DNA from: Maricaulis sp034670125
GTDB lineage: Bacteria; Pseudomonadota; Alphaproteobacteria; Caulobacterales; Maricaulaceae
Reading direction: 5' to 3'
Length of the DNA: 64,000 bases
NCBI RefSeq assembly: GCF_034670125.1
Contig: NZ_JAXMOC010000004.1
Location: 62,001 to 126,000, forward strand
Shown here: piece after piece, positions 25,188-34,163 of the stretch
Position numbering within the stretch: position 1 is the stretch's first letter
How the letters are laid out: every line of letters starts with the position of its first letter
Position numbers and translations under genes: made by a program
Notes under the pieces: generated by a model
What the model saw: the letters and a program-made list of their open reading frames with translations, nothing else
Told to the model about the DNA's origin: nothing
Databases searched by the model: none

Positions 25188-28100
25188 TCAACCCGCAGCG
25201 GCGCGCTCGAGCCGTTCAACGAGAACAGCATCGACACGTCCGGTGCGGGGCAGGCCCTGGTCTGCCTCGAACTGCATGATGGCGTCGCGGGTGCGGCCGC
25301 CGATTTCTCCGTCGATCGGTCCGGGACCATACCCCAACACCGAGAGGAAACCCTGGGCCCGGCGGACTGTCGCCATGTCCGTCGTCGCAACGCGCTCCCA
25401 AGGAAGCCCGGAGTAAAGTCCGTTCGCTTCAGCGTCGATCGGGCGGGGGGTGAAGCCCGCTGCAGTCGCGCGAGCGGCTTGGAGGGCTGCCGGCTCGATC
25501 ATTTCGGCGAGCGTTGCAGCACGTTCGCTGGCGGTCGGGTCGCTGTCGCTGGCGGCAATCGTGAACCAGGCGTAGGCGTCGGGCAGGCTCAGCGGCACGC
25601 CGTCGCCGGTCTCATAGAGCAGCGCCAGATTGAACTGGGAATCGCGCAGACCGAGCAGGGCAGCCTCCTGGAACCAGCGCGCCGCGGTTTCCATGTTTTG
25701 TGCGGCGCCGCTGCCATAATAGTACATCACACCGAGATTGTGCATGGCCCGACGGTGACCGGCATTGGCGGCGCGTTCGGTCCAGCGGCGCGCATCTTCG
25801 AGATTGATCTCGGTTCCTTCGCCGGTCTCCAGCAATTTGCCGTAGCGGTATTGGGCGGCGGGTACGCCCTGTTCGGCGGCGCGGCGCAGGAGAATGGCGG
25901 CGGTTTCGGCGTCGCCGGCATCGAGCGCTCGGACTCCGAGCTGATAGCGGGCGACCGGATTGCCGTCGGCGGCGGCACTTTCCAGCGTCGTACGGGCCGG
26001 GCCGGTGCGGGTGTCGGGCGTGGAATTGCGAGGGGCGGCGTCCGGCGAGCGGGGCGATGTTGCAGGGGCGGTGGCCTCGCGCCCTGTCGATGATGCCGGA
26101 AGGCTGCTGCCACTGGCATCGGCGACCTGGTTGGCTGGCGCCCGGGTCGCGCCGGCCTCTGGTGAGGCTTGGGCCAAGCGGCTTTCGGCCGGCGCCGACG
26201 ACCGGCCGGGGTCAACCGGAGGCGACGCGGTAGCTGTGTCAGCTGGGTCCGGTGTGCCCGAGGGCTCCGGTGTGGTGGCGGGGCTGGTGGTCGTTGCGGC
26301 GTCCGTTCCCGAAAGGTCGGCTTCAACCTGGGCGACGAAGCTGCGTTCGGCTGCAGCATCGGCAGCGACGCGCTCGCCATCTCCCTGCCAGGCTTCCCAG
26401 ATCAACAAGGCGCCGGCTCCGGACAGCATGACCAGGGCGACAACCGGGAGCGCGTAAAGCAAGGATCGACCGAGACCGGATTGTGATGATCGGCGGGTCC
26501 CGTCGTCGGACGGATGGCCTTGCATTCCGACGCGGGTGCGTTCTCGGGCGGCAGCAAGGAAATCGGCATCGGCCGTCGCGCCCGGGCGCTGGGGGCGGAC
26601 CGGCTGGGCGGGAGGCTGGATCGGACCGCGCGCCAGAGCGGCCGCCTGGGTTGGCGCCGGTGCCGCAACCGGGGCGGGTCGCGGTTCGGTCTGTTCACGC
26701 AGGATCGGTGCGGCTGCCGCCACCGCGGCCTGGGCGGCAGGTTTGCTGGCCAGCGGTGCAGCGGGGCTGGCCTCGGCCAGGAAAGGGTCGTCACCGTCAA
26801 TCTGGAAGCCGCCTGACGGGGTTTCCGCTTGCGGCGGCGGAGAGAGCGGAGTGTCGAAATCAATCTCGTCTGCCGCAGCGGCGGCAGCGGCCGGTGTTGC
26901 CTTCGGTGCGGTCGGCGTGTCGACTTTGCCCTTTGTGTCGCCCTCGGCCTTGGCACCGGCCTCCTTGCCGCGCTCCTCAATGGCCTCGAGTCGATCGGCC
27001 AGGGCCGACATGGCGCGTTGGACCGGTGACAGGGCCTGTTCTGTTTCTGCCCGGACCGCACTCATCCGGTCCTTGACGCCGGTCAGTGCGTCTTCGATGC
27101 GCTGCGCCGTACGCTCCTCGGACTGTCGGAGGCGGTCGTCCAGGGTGTCTTCCCGGTCGGACTGCTCCAGCCGATCCATCATCTGGGCCATGCGGTCGGT
27201 CGCGGTTTCGACAACGGCGCTGGCGCGTTGTTCGGACTTCACGATGCGATCACCGAGCGCGCGGCCGAGGCGGGTGACCTCCTCGCCCATGCGCTTCATG
27301 GAGTCCTTGTGTTCCTGTCGGACTTCGTCGAGGCGGCGGTCGAGTTTCTGCTCGGACTGGTTTTCGCGAAGGGCCTGGGTCGAGCGGCGCTCGCTCTCGG
27401 TCAGGCGGCGGTCTATGGCGCCGGCGAGCTTGGTGATCTCCTCGCCGAGGCGGGCCATGTTGTCGCCCTGGCGGCGTTCGGCGGTGTCGATCCGGTCGAG
27501 CGCCTTGGCCAGCGCGTCCTCGAGCCGGTCGACGCGCGGCTCGGCGGCGGCCTTGTTGAGGGCTTGGCTGACCTGGTTGCGGGTGTCGGCGATGGTGCGA
27601 GCGACATCATCGGTCAGGCGCTCGAAGCGGCGTTCCAGTTCGACGGTGTCGGAGGAGTTACGGGTCTCGAGCTGGCGCAAGCGGTCGTCGAGGCGGGTAA
27701 AGGATGTCTCCAGCAGGCGGGCCGCATCATTGGTGACCCGCTCGGAGCCCTCGATCCGGGCCTTGAGCATCTCGGTGGAGGTGTGCAGGCCGGCCAGGGT
27801 TTCGCTGGTGCGGTCTTCGCGTTTCTTGTTGAGATCGCTGAAATCCTCGGCCCGGTTCTCCAGGCGGGCGAGGCGAGTCTCGAGGCCTTCCGCGAGGCGC
27901 TTGGTGTCGTCGCCAACCTCATGAACGCGAGCAGCGGTGTCATTCTCGTGTTCATACAGTCGCCGGGCCAGCTTCATGATGGTGGTCTCGACCGCCTTCA
28001 CCGTTTCTGGTGAGGCACCCCGTCCGCCGGACGTCTCGATCGAGTGAACGCGTTCGCCGAGCGCATCCTGGGCCTTCTTGACCCGGTCAATGCTCTCGCG

Positions 28101-28475
28101 TGCGGTTTCCAGCTGGGACGTGGTCCGTTCGCTGGTCCGGGTGATCTTCTCGGCCAGTTGGGTGATCGCCTTGTCGATGCCGCCGAGCGTGCGTGCCGAC
28201 ATCTGTTCGCTGCTTTCGACGCGTTCCGACAGGCGATTGACCATGGCGCGCAGCAGACGGTCCTCGTCCTCGCTCAGGCCAGGCTCGCTGCCAAAGCCGG
28301 GAAAGGCTTCCAGCGCGTCGTCCCATTGCGGCGAGGAGGGATCATTGTCTTCCAGGATGACGCGGTTGAGCCATTCGCCGAGGGTCATGCCCTCCTTGCG
28401 CGCGGCCGTCTTGGCTCTCGCCCGGGCGCGGGGATCAATCCCTTTCACGCTCCAAGGGTTACCCATAGACGACAT
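25188..28475 (-). CDS. podJ: PodJ-like polar localisation protein
   Basis: A 1095-residue protein. The N-terminal NPWSVKGIDPRARARAKTAARKEGMTLGEWLN signature is followed by a coiled coil of about 450 residues, a Pro/Ala-rich linker (about 515-665), one membrane helix (SLLYALPVVALVMLSGAGAL, about 669-690), three to four Sel1/TPR repeats (about 840-995), and a peptidoglycan-binding domain (VLGYGPGPIDGEIGGRTRDAIMQFEADQGLP). This order is that of PodJ, which in Caulobacter recruits polar factors to the flagellar pole and is later cut by a periplasmic protease. The upstream region carries cell-cycle motifs. Confidence 0.9.
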   Translation of the reverse strand: MSSMGNPWSVKGIDPRARARAKTAARKEGMTLGEWLNRVILEDNDPSSPQWDDALEAFPGFGSEPGLSEDEDRLLRAMVNRLSERVESSEQMSARTLGGIDKAITQLAEKITRTSERTTSQLETARESIDRVKKAQDALGERVHSIETSGGRGASPETVKAVETTIMKLARRLYEHENDTAARVHEVGDDTKRLAEGLETRLARLENRAEDFSDLNKKREDRTSETLAGLHTSTEMLKARIEGSERVTNDAARLLETSFTRLDDRLRQLETRNSSDTVELERRFERLTDDVARTIADTRNQVSQALNKAAAEPRVDRLEDALAKALDRIDTAERRQGDNMARLGEEITKLAGAIDRRLTESERRSTQALRENQSEQKLDRRLDEVRQEHKDSMKRMGEEVTRLGRALGDRIVKSEQRASAVVETATDRMAQMMDRLEQSDREDTLDDRLRQSEERTAQRIEDALTGVKDRMSAVRAETEQALSPVQRAMSALADRLEAIEERGKEAGAKAEGDTKGKVDTPTAPKATPAAAAAAADEIDFDTPLSPPPQAETPSGGFQIDGDDPFLAEASPAAPLASKPAAQAAVAAAAPILREQTEPRPAPVAAPAPTQAAALARGPIQPPAQPVRPQRPGATADADFLAAARERTRVGMQGHPSDDGTRRSSQSGLGRSLLYALPVVALVMLSGAGALLIWEAWQGDGERVAADAAAERSFVAQVEADLSGTDAATTTSPATTPEPSGTPDPADTATASPPVDPGRSSAPAESRLAQASPEAGATRAPANQVADASGSSLPASSTGREATAPATSPRSPDAAPRNSTPDTRTGPARTTLESAAADGNPVARYQLGVRALDAGDAETAAILLRRAAEQGVPAAQYRYGKLLETGEGTEINLEDARRWTERAANAGHRRAMHNLGVMYYYGSGAAQNMETAARWFQEAALLGLRDSQFNLALLYETGDGVPLSLPDAYAWFTIAASDSDPTASERAATLAEMIEPAALQAARATAAGFTPRPIDAEANGLYSGLPWERVATTDMATVRRAQGFLSVLGYGPGPIDGEIGGRTRDAIMQFEADQGLPRTGRVDAVLVERLERAAAG

Positions 28476-28518
28476 TTGATTCGCTCGCTCAGCCTAACCT
28501 GCGGAAGGCTATTCCGTG

Positions 28519-28534
28519 GTTAATATTGTGTAAA
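28519..28534 (-). promoter_or_regulatory. CtrA-like site, podJ-proximal
   Basis: Minus-strand TTTA-CACAATA-TTAAC, one mismatch from the CtrA consensus TTAA-N7-TTAAC, centred about 52 bp upstream of the podJ start. This position overlaps where a promoter for podJ would lie, compatible with repression. Confidence 0.6.
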
Positions 28535-28630
28535 CCAAGGGTGGGGACCCAATATGTAGTGTTTCCACACCAAATCTCAGATCAGCGCGCGCAGGCGCCA
28601 AAACCTGAGTCTGAACAAGGCTCTGACTCG

Positions 28631-28646
28631 GTTAATGGCGGGTAAA
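28631..28646 (-). promoter_or_regulatory. CtrA-like site, podJ-distal
   Basis: Minus-strand TTTA-CCCGCCA-TTAAC, the same half-sites and spacing as the proximal site. It ends 3 bp from the DnaA box, so binding of the two proteins could be mutually exclusive or cooperative. Confidence 0.55.
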
Positions 28647-28649
28647 ATC

Positions 28650-28658
28650 TGTGGATAA
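28650..28658 (+). promoter_or_regulatory. Perfect DnaA box
   Basis: The bases TGTGGATAA are the reverse complement of TTATCCACA, the strongest DnaA box. It lies between the secreted-protein gene and podJ, 175 bp upstream of podJ, rather than near an origin. Confidence 0.7.
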
Positions 28659-28672
28659 GCCGGTGTCCGGAC

Positions 28673-30322
28673 TCAGTTTTCGTCGGTGTTGGTGTCCGCG
28701 TCCACATTGGCGTCGGCTTCCTCAACCGCGGGTGCGTCCACCGGGGCGTCCCCGACCCGGACGAAGAAGCCGGGCGCCAGTGTTTCCAGCTGTTCACTCA
28801 TCGCCGTGGTTTCGAGCGACGGCGGCAGCGATCGGGAGGCGGGTAGCGCGCGGGCGATGTCAAACAGCAGCCAAGCCGTCTCGACATCACCCCGGCTCGC
28901 AACATAGCGACCGCCATGCCAGAAGGTCATCGGTGCGAAGGGGTCATTGCGGGCGCTGGTCGCGAACAGGGCGGGCAGGTTCAGGTCCGGCAGCACCTCG
29001 GGCTGGGAATTGCGCAGGACCGCGAGTGCCTGGGCGGCGAGCAGGTTGGCCGCCGCGCCCTCCAGCCCGTCACGATGTAGGTGCTCACTCAAGATGGTCA
29101 CCGCAGACACCCGGTCGGCCTGCATCTGGCTGATACCCGTCATCAGGGTCTCAAAGGCGGTGTTGCCGATCCCGGCTGCGGTGACCTGGCTCATCCGGTT
29201 GCAGACCGGCGAGGGGGTGTCGCTGCCGCACGGGCCCTGATGGTGGGATGTCTGATAAAGGGCGAGATAAGCTCCGGCCGGATCGGCGCGGCGTTGCGCG
29301 GCATCGGCGGCCGCCAGGAACTCAGCCTCGGTCGGGGCCGCGGAAGGTTGGGCGGCGGCATCGAGGCCGGTCTGCAGCAAGAGGCGGATGGCCGGATCGT
29401 CAATCTGGTAGCTGTCGGCGCGGGCCGGTGCCAGGCCATCCGGCCAGGGGAAGCTGGCCTCGTCTTCATGGCTGCTCAGCCGGGTCCAGGTCTCGCGCCG
29501 GCCGTCCGGGCTGGACGGGCTGTAGACCAGGAAGCTGAAGCGTTCGGGCAAGCCTGCCGCGTCGGTCAGCGTGGCGAGGGCGTCGGGGTGAACTGGAACC
29601 GTGTGTTGAAGCCAGCCGCGGAAGAGCGCGGCCTGTCGCCCCGCGCCCAGCCCGTCGTCGAGATGGCTGAAGACCGGCTCGCCGTCGGCGGACCGGCGCA
29701 ATTCCACGGTGCCGTCCTCGGCCGTGGTGGCGACCAGGCCGGCTTCGGCCAGTCGCACGCCCATCGCGGCCTCGATCCAGAAGCGGTCAAAGGATGTGCC
29801 GCCCGGTCCGGTCACCGCGTCCAGTGTGCCGCCCTCGGTGTAGTAGGCGAATGTGTTCATCTGCCGGTGCACGTGGGAGACGAAGGGTTCGTTGCGCATG
29901 ACCGGCCCGTCGAGCGCCGGTGTGCGGGTCAGGGTGCGCGAGGTGGCGAAGTCCTGGATCACCCGTTCGGCGGTGCCGGTTTCGGTGACATAGCCGTCGC
30001 CAATCACGATCTCGCGCTGTTCGCTGCCCAGCACTGTTCCGTCCAGTGTCGTGCGTTCAATCCGCCAGCGGGTTCGCAACACACGGCTATCCTCACTGCC
30101 GCGCAGTGCCAGATAGGCGTCGCGGGTCAGGTGAGGGCCGATGACGGTGTAGTCCTCGTTGCGGGTGTCAGGGCCACTGTCTTGCGGCATCGGTTCGGTA
30201 ATGCCGGTCGGTTGAGCGAGGATGGAGAAGCCCGGATCGGGCTCTCCCGCCTGAATCATCGCGTGAGCAGGCAGGCCGGGAAGGGCGAGGGCGAGGGCGG
30301 GCAAAACAAGGTGGCGCAACAT
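28673..30322 (-). CDS. Large secreted protein of unknown function
   Basis: A 549-residue exported protein: signal peptide about residues 1-20 (MLRHLVLPALALALPGLPAHA), then a mixed alpha/beta body without a motif I recognise. Two cysteine pairs appear (GPCGSDTPSPVC), and the C-terminus is very acidic (VDAPAVEEADANVDADTNTDEN). I begin at 30322, where the signal peptide begins. The longer frame upstream lies across the divergent promoter. The gene is read toward podJ and separated from it by the cell-cycle motif region. Confidence 0.7.
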   Translation of the reverse strand: MLRHLVLPALALALPGLPAHAMIQAGEPDPGFSILAQPTGITEPMPQDSGPDTRNEDYTVIGPHLTRDAYLALRGSEDSRVLRTRWRIERTTLDGTVLGSEQREIVIGDGYVTETGTAERVIQDFATSRTLTRTPALDGPVMRNEPFVSHVHRQMNTFAYYTEGGTLDAVTGPGGTSFDRFWIEAAMGVRLAEAGLVATTAEDGTVELRRSADGEPVFSHLDDGLGAGRQAALFRGWLQHTVPVHPDALATLTDAAGLPERFSFLVYSPSSPDGRRETWTRLSSHEDEASFPWPDGLAPARADSYQIDDPAIRLLLQTGLDAAAQPSAAPTEAEFLAAADAAQRRADPAGAYLALYQTSHHQGPCGSDTPSPVCNRMSQVTAAGIGNTAFETLMTGISQMQADRVSAVTILSEHLHRDGLEGAAANLLAAQALAVLRNSQPEVLPDLNLPALFATSARNDPFAPMTFWHGGRYVASRGDVETAWLLFDIARALPASRSLPPSLETTAMSEQLETLAPGFFVRVGDAPVDAPAVEEADANVDADTNTDEN

Positions 30323-30477
30323 GAGCCGGACTGTGCCGCGTCGGCCGGAACAAGTGAAGGGGTAAAGGCGGTGTGGCCGGCGCCGGTCCGGATTTCCTCT
30401 CGGCGGTACCGGCAGGCGTGGCCTCATCGGGTCCACCTGTTGTGGGTCCTGTATTGCGGGCGTCATATCTTTGACGT

Positions 30478-30491
30478 TGACGTTCGCGTCA
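30478..30491. promoter_or_regulatory. LiuR-like operator upstream of the MerR gene
   Basis: TGACGTTCGCGTCA is an inverted repeat (TGACG/CGTCA) like the operator of LiuR-type MerR regulators (TGACGTAAACGTCA at 60162). It starts 35 bp before the merR start codon. Two further half-sites lie just upstream (CGTCA at 30461 and TGACG at 30472), so binding may extend across about 30 bp. Confidence 0.55.
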
Positions 30492-30512
30492 CTTCGTGAG
30501 CACTCTTCGCCC

Positions 30513-30995
30513 ATGATCAAGCCTGTCGCACCCGATGCCGAATTCACCATTCGCGAGCTCGCCCACGAGTTCGAGATCACGCCTCGAACCCTGCGTTTCT
30601 ACGAACAGAAGGGCATGATCCATCCGCTGCGCCGCGGTGCGGCGCGGGTCTATACCGCCGAAGACCGGGCCCGGATCGAGCTGATCCTGCGCGGCAAGCG
30701 GGTCGGGTTCGCCCTCGACGAGATCAAGGAAATCCTTGATCTGCAGGCCATCGACCGCGGCGGTCGCGAACGGCTGGAGCCTGCGATCAAGCGCTTCGAA
30801 CATCGCATCACAGTGTTGCAGCAGCAGCGTGAAGACGTGGCCCGCGCCCTGGCCGAGCTCGAGGCTGGCCTCGACTGGATGCGCGAGCGCCTGGAAGACC
30901 GGACCCCGCCGGACGATGTCCGTCGTCGCGCCCGCGCCTTCGAGGCCCTGGCCAGTGCCCGACTCGAAGACTGGAGCGGCCTGTCGCCGGGCTGA
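30513..30995 (+). CDS. MerR-family regulator of acyl-CoA degradation (LiuR-like)
   Basis: A 160-residue MerR-type regulator: winged helix-turn-helix (FTIRELAHEFEITPRTLRFYEQKGM, about residues 11-35) followed by a long dimerisation coil and no cysteine-rich metal site. That form and its position ahead of two acyl-CoA dehydrogenase genes match LiuR-type regulators that respond to acyl-CoAs of branched amino-acid or fatty-acid breakdown. An operator-like palindrome precedes its start, so it probably controls itself. Confidence 0.8.
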   Translation: MIKPVAPDAEFTIRELAHEFEITPRTLRFYEQKGMIHPLRRGAARVYTAEDRARIELILRGKRVGFALDEIKEILDLQAIDRGGRERLEPAIKRFEHRITVLQQQREDVARALAELEAGLDWMRERLEDRTPPDDVRRRARAFEALASARLEDWSGLSPG

Positions 30996-31066
30996 GCCCC
31001 GACGCGCCGTTTCTGACCCGAATCCAAAACACACTCATTCCACATCCCGCTCCCCGGAGATTCATC

Positions 31067-32857
31067 ATGACCACCCCGTATCGCGCCCCGGTTCGTGACC
31101 AGCGTTTTGTCCTGCATGACGTGCTCAATATCGCCCAGTATGGCGATCTGCCCGGTTTCGCCGATGCCGATGCCGACACGGTCGACGCCATTCTCGAGGA
31201 AGGTGCCAAATTCTGTGAGGGCGTGCTCGCCCCGATCTCCAAGGTCGGCGATGAAGAAGGCTGTACGCGCGACGCCGATGGCAATGTGAAGACGCCGACC
31301 GGCTGGAAGGATGCCTTCAAGCAAATGTCGGAAGGCGGCTGGACGGCGCTGTCCTCGGACCCGACCTATGGCGGCCAGGGCCTGCCGCATGTGCTCAACC
31401 TTGCCTTCAACGAGATGGTGTCCTCGGCCAACATGGCGTTCGGCATGTATCCGGGTCTGACGCTAGGTGCTGCGGCCGCACTGGCGACCGGCGGGTCGGA
31501 CGAGCAGAAGGCGCTTTATCTGCCCAAGATGATTTCCTGCCAGTGGGGCGGGACAATGAACCTGACCGAGCCGCATTGCGGCACCGATCTCGGCCTCTTG
31601 CGTACGAAAGCCGTGCCGCAGGCCGACGGGTCCTACAAGATCACCGGCCAGAAGATCTGGATCTCCTCCGGCGAGCACGACATGGCGGAGAACATCATCC
31701 ACCTCGTCCTCGCTCGTATCGAGGGTGCGCCGGAAGGCGTGAAGGGTATCTCGCTATTCGTCGTGCCCAAGCACATTCCCGACGAAAATGGCGACCCGGG
31801 CGTCCGCAATTCCCTCAAATGTGGCGGCCTCGAGCACAAGATGGGCATCCACGGAAATGCCACCTGCGTCATGGACTATGACGAGGCGACCGGCTGGCTC
31901 GTCGGTGACGAGAACAAGGGCCTCAAGATCATGTTTATCATGATGAATGAGGCCCGTCTGGGTGTCGGCCTGCAGGGCTATGCCCTGGCCGAGGCCGCTT
32001 ATCAGCAATCGCTCGGCTTCGCGAAGGACCGCCTGCAGGGTCGCTCGCTGACCGGACCGAAGAACCAGGACGGCCCGGCCGATCCGATCATCGTCCACCC
32101 GGACGTGCGCCGCATGTTGATGGACCAGAAGTCCTTCGTCGAGGCGGCCCGTTGCTTTGCCCTGTGGACCGCCCTGCAAGGCGACCTCGAGGAAAAGGCC
32201 TCCGACCCGGCGATGCGCGAGAAGGCCGGCGACTACATGGCGCTGCTGACCCCGATCGTGAAGGGTTATCTGACCGGCAAGGGCTATGACATGGTCTCGT
32301 CCGGCCTGCAGATCCATGGCGGCTCCGGCTTCACCGAGGAGTGGGGCGCCTCCCAGCTCCTGCGTGATGCCCGCATCACCCTGATCTATGAAGGCACCAA
32401 TGGCATCCAGGCGCTCGACCTGGTCGGCCGCAAGCTGGCGATGAATGGCATGCGTCCGATCACCACCTTCTTTGCCGAGCTGGACGCTTTTGTCGCCGAG
32501 GGCGGCAATGACGAAACCCAGCCCTTCGTGCAGGCCGTCGCCGACACCAAGGCCAAGCTCAAGCAGGCCACCGACTGGCTGATGAACAATGCGCTGGAAA
32601 ACTTCGACCATGCCGGCGCCGGCAGCCACGACTACCTCAGCCTCTTCGGCCTGACCTCGCTGACCTATATGTGGGCCAAGATGGCCAAGGTTGCCTCGGC
32701 CAAGATTGCCGCCGGCGAGACCGATCCGATCTATGCCAACAAGCTGACGACGGGCCGCTATTTTCTCGACCGCTGGGTCCCGGAAGCGGCGATGCACCTG
32801 GCCAAGGTCGAGGCCGGTGCGGACTCGATGATGGCGCTGGAAGCGGAGGCTTTCTAG
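31067..32857 (+). CDS. Acyl-CoA dehydrogenase (DmdC/FadE12-type, C-terminal extended)
   Basis: A 596-residue flavoprotein. It has the acyl-CoA dehydrogenase core (QWGGTMNLTEPHCGTDLGLLRTKAV, ITGQKIWISSGEHDMAENIIH), the catalytic-glutamate motif LIYEGTNGIQALDLVGRKL near residue 440, and the extra helical C-terminus that makes such enzymes about 600 residues. It should oxidise an acyl-CoA to enoyl-CoA and pass electrons to ETF. Chain length specificity cannot be read from sequence alone. It lies 71 bp after the MerR gene, possibly in one transcript. Confidence 0.92.
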   Translation: MTTPYRAPVRDQRFVLHDVLNIAQYGDLPGFADADADTVDAILEEGAKFCEGVLAPISKVGDEEGCTRDADGNVKTPTGWKDAFKQMSEGGWTALSSDPTYGGQGLPHVLNLAFNEMVSSANMAFGMYPGLTLGAAAALATGGSDEQKALYLPKMISCQWGGTMNLTEPHCGTDLGLLRTKAVPQADGSYKITGQKIWISSGEHDMAENIIHLVLARIEGAPEGVKGISLFVVPKHIPDENGDPGVRNSLKCGGLEHKMGIHGNATCVMDYDEATGWLVGDENKGLKIMFIMMNEARLGVGLQGYALAEAAYQQSLGFAKDRLQGRSLTGPKNQDGPADPIIVHPDVRRMLMDQKSFVEAARCFALWTALQGDLEEKASDPAMREKAGDYMALLTPIVKGYLTGKGYDMVSSGLQIHGGSGFTEEWGASQLLRDARITLIYEGTNGIQALDLVGRKLAMNGMRPITTFFAELDAFVAEGGNDETQPFVQAVADTKAKLKQATDWLMNNALENFDHAGAGSHDYLSLFGLTSLTYMWAKMAKVASAKIAAGETDPIYANKLTTGRYFLDRWVPEAAMHLAKVEAGADSMMALEAEAF

Positions 32858-32877
32858 GCACAGACTGACGACGAATT

Positions 32878-32912
32878 TGGCGGGACCGTTCCGGAGAATG
32901 AGAACGGCCCGC
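32878..32912 (+). terminator. Hairpin between two acyl-CoA dehydrogenase genes
   Basis: GGCGGGACCGTTC pairs with GAGAACGG-CCCGCC across an 8-base loop, with no long T-run. It may cause partial termination or protect an RNA end, giving different levels of the two dehydrogenases. Confidence 0.45.
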
Positions 32913-32992
32913 CACACTATTCCGGTTGATAAGGGGCGCCCGCAATCTCGCGGTCTGGCCCATCCACGAGATACGTCTGGGGAGGACGTTTC

Positions 32993-34159
32993 ATGTTCCA
33001 GGATCCACTCAACGTGCCACGCCCGGCCTTCCTCGAACGCGAGGACGTCCGCATGTTCGAGGACACCGTCCGCGCCTTCATGGCGAAGGAATGCGTGCCC
33101 AATGCCGCCAAATGGGAAAAGCAGGGCATGGTCGATCGCGAGATCTGGACCAAGGCCGGTGAAGCGGGGATCCTTTGTCCCTCCGTTCCGGAAGAATTCG
33201 GCGGAGCCGGCGGCGATTGGGGCCATGAATACGTCTTCCACACCGCCGGTGCCGAGATCGGCGCCGCCGGCTGGGGCGTCGGCCTGCACAATTCCATCAT
33301 CGCGCCTTACGTGACGCATTACGGCTCGGACGAGCAGCGCAAGTCCGTCCTGCCGCGGATGATTTCCGGCGAGCTGATCGGCGCCATCGCCATGTCGGAG
33401 CCGGGCACCGGCTCGGACCTGCAGAGCGTCAAGACGACGGCGATCAAGGACGGCAATGGCTATCGCATCAACGGCCAGAAGACCTTCATCACCAATGGCG
33501 GCTCGGCCAATTTTATCATCGTTGTGGCCAAGACCGACCCGGAGAAGGGCTATGACGGCGTCTCCCTCCTGATGGTCGAGACCGACAAGGTCGAGGGTTT
33601 CCGTCGCGGTCGCCTCCTCGACAAGGTCGGCATGAAGGCCCAGGACACGGCCGAGCTCTTTTTCGAGGATGTCTGGGTTCCCGCTGACGCGCTTCTTGGT
33701 CAGGAAGAGGGTCAGGGCTTCATCCAGCTTATGCAGCAATTGCCCCAGGAACGCCTGCAGATCGCCGTCCAGGGTGTCGGCGCCATGAAACGTGCCCTGC
33801 ACGAGACCATCAACTACACCAAGGAGCGCGAGGCCTTTGGCCGTCCGATCCTGAAATTCCAGAACACCCAGTTCAAGCTCGCCGAGTGCAAGACCAAGGC
33901 GACCCTGGCCGAGGTCTTCACCCATCATTGCTCGGAACGCCTGATGAAGGGCGAGCTCGACGCCGCCACCGCCTCGATGGCCAAATACTGGGTCTCTGAA
34001 GCCCAGAACGAGGTCATGGACGAATGCGTCCAGCTGCATGGCGGCTATGGCTATATGAGCGAATACCCGATCGCCCGCATGTGGACCGACAGCCGCGTCC
34101 AGCGGATCTATGGCGGGACAAACGAGATCATGAAGCTGCTGATCGCGAGGACGCTTTAG
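32993..34159 (+). CDS. Acyl-CoA dehydrogenase (long-chain-type)
   Basis: A 388-residue enzyme with AMSEPGTGSDLQSVKT and KTFITNGG flavin/substrate motifs. The usual C-terminal catalytic glutamate is absent (RIYGGTNEIMKLLIARTL), while a glutamate in LPQERLQIAVQ sits where long-chain dehydrogenases place their catalytic base, so a long-chain or branched substrate is likely. The start at 32993 has GGGGAGG 9 bases upstream. A membrane-protein gene follows within 5 bases. Confidence 0.92.
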   Translation: MFQDPLNVPRPAFLEREDVRMFEDTVRAFMAKECVPNAAKWEKQGMVDREIWTKAGEAGILCPSVPEEFGGAGGDWGHEYVFHTAGAEIGAAGWGVGLHNSIIAPYVTHYGSDEQRKSVLPRMISGELIGAIAMSEPGTGSDLQSVKTTAIKDGNGYRINGQKTFITNGGSANFIIVVAKTDPEKGYDGVSLLMVETDKVEGFRRGRLLDKVGMKAQDTAELFFEDVWVPADALLGQEEGQGFIQLMQQLPQERLQIAVQGVGAMKRALHETINYTKEREAFGRPILKFQNTQFKLAECKTKATLAEVFTHHCSERLMKGELDAATASMAKYWVSEAQNEVMDECVQLHGGYGYMSEYPIARMWTDSRVQRIYGGTNEIMKLLIARTL

Positions 34160-34163
34160 GTTG

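Larger units (their letters stand above)
28476..28672 (-). promoter_or_regulatory. podJ promoter region with cell-cycle regulator motifs
   Basis: The 197-bp space upstream of podJ contains two CtrA-like sites with identical halves (minus strand TTTA-N7-TTAAC), at 28519-28534 and 28631-28646. It also has a perfect DnaA box (28650-28658) and three GANTC adenine-methylation sites (28607, 28625, 28670). In Caulobacter, CtrA, DnaA and GcrA/CcrM are all reported to act on podJ; the same arrangement here is inference from motifs. Confidence 0.6.

Noticed and set aside
28650..28658. DnaA box as a sign of a replication origin
   Set aside because: One strong box only, without a cluster, A+T-rich unwinding element or origin-linked genes. 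A promoter role at podJ fits better.
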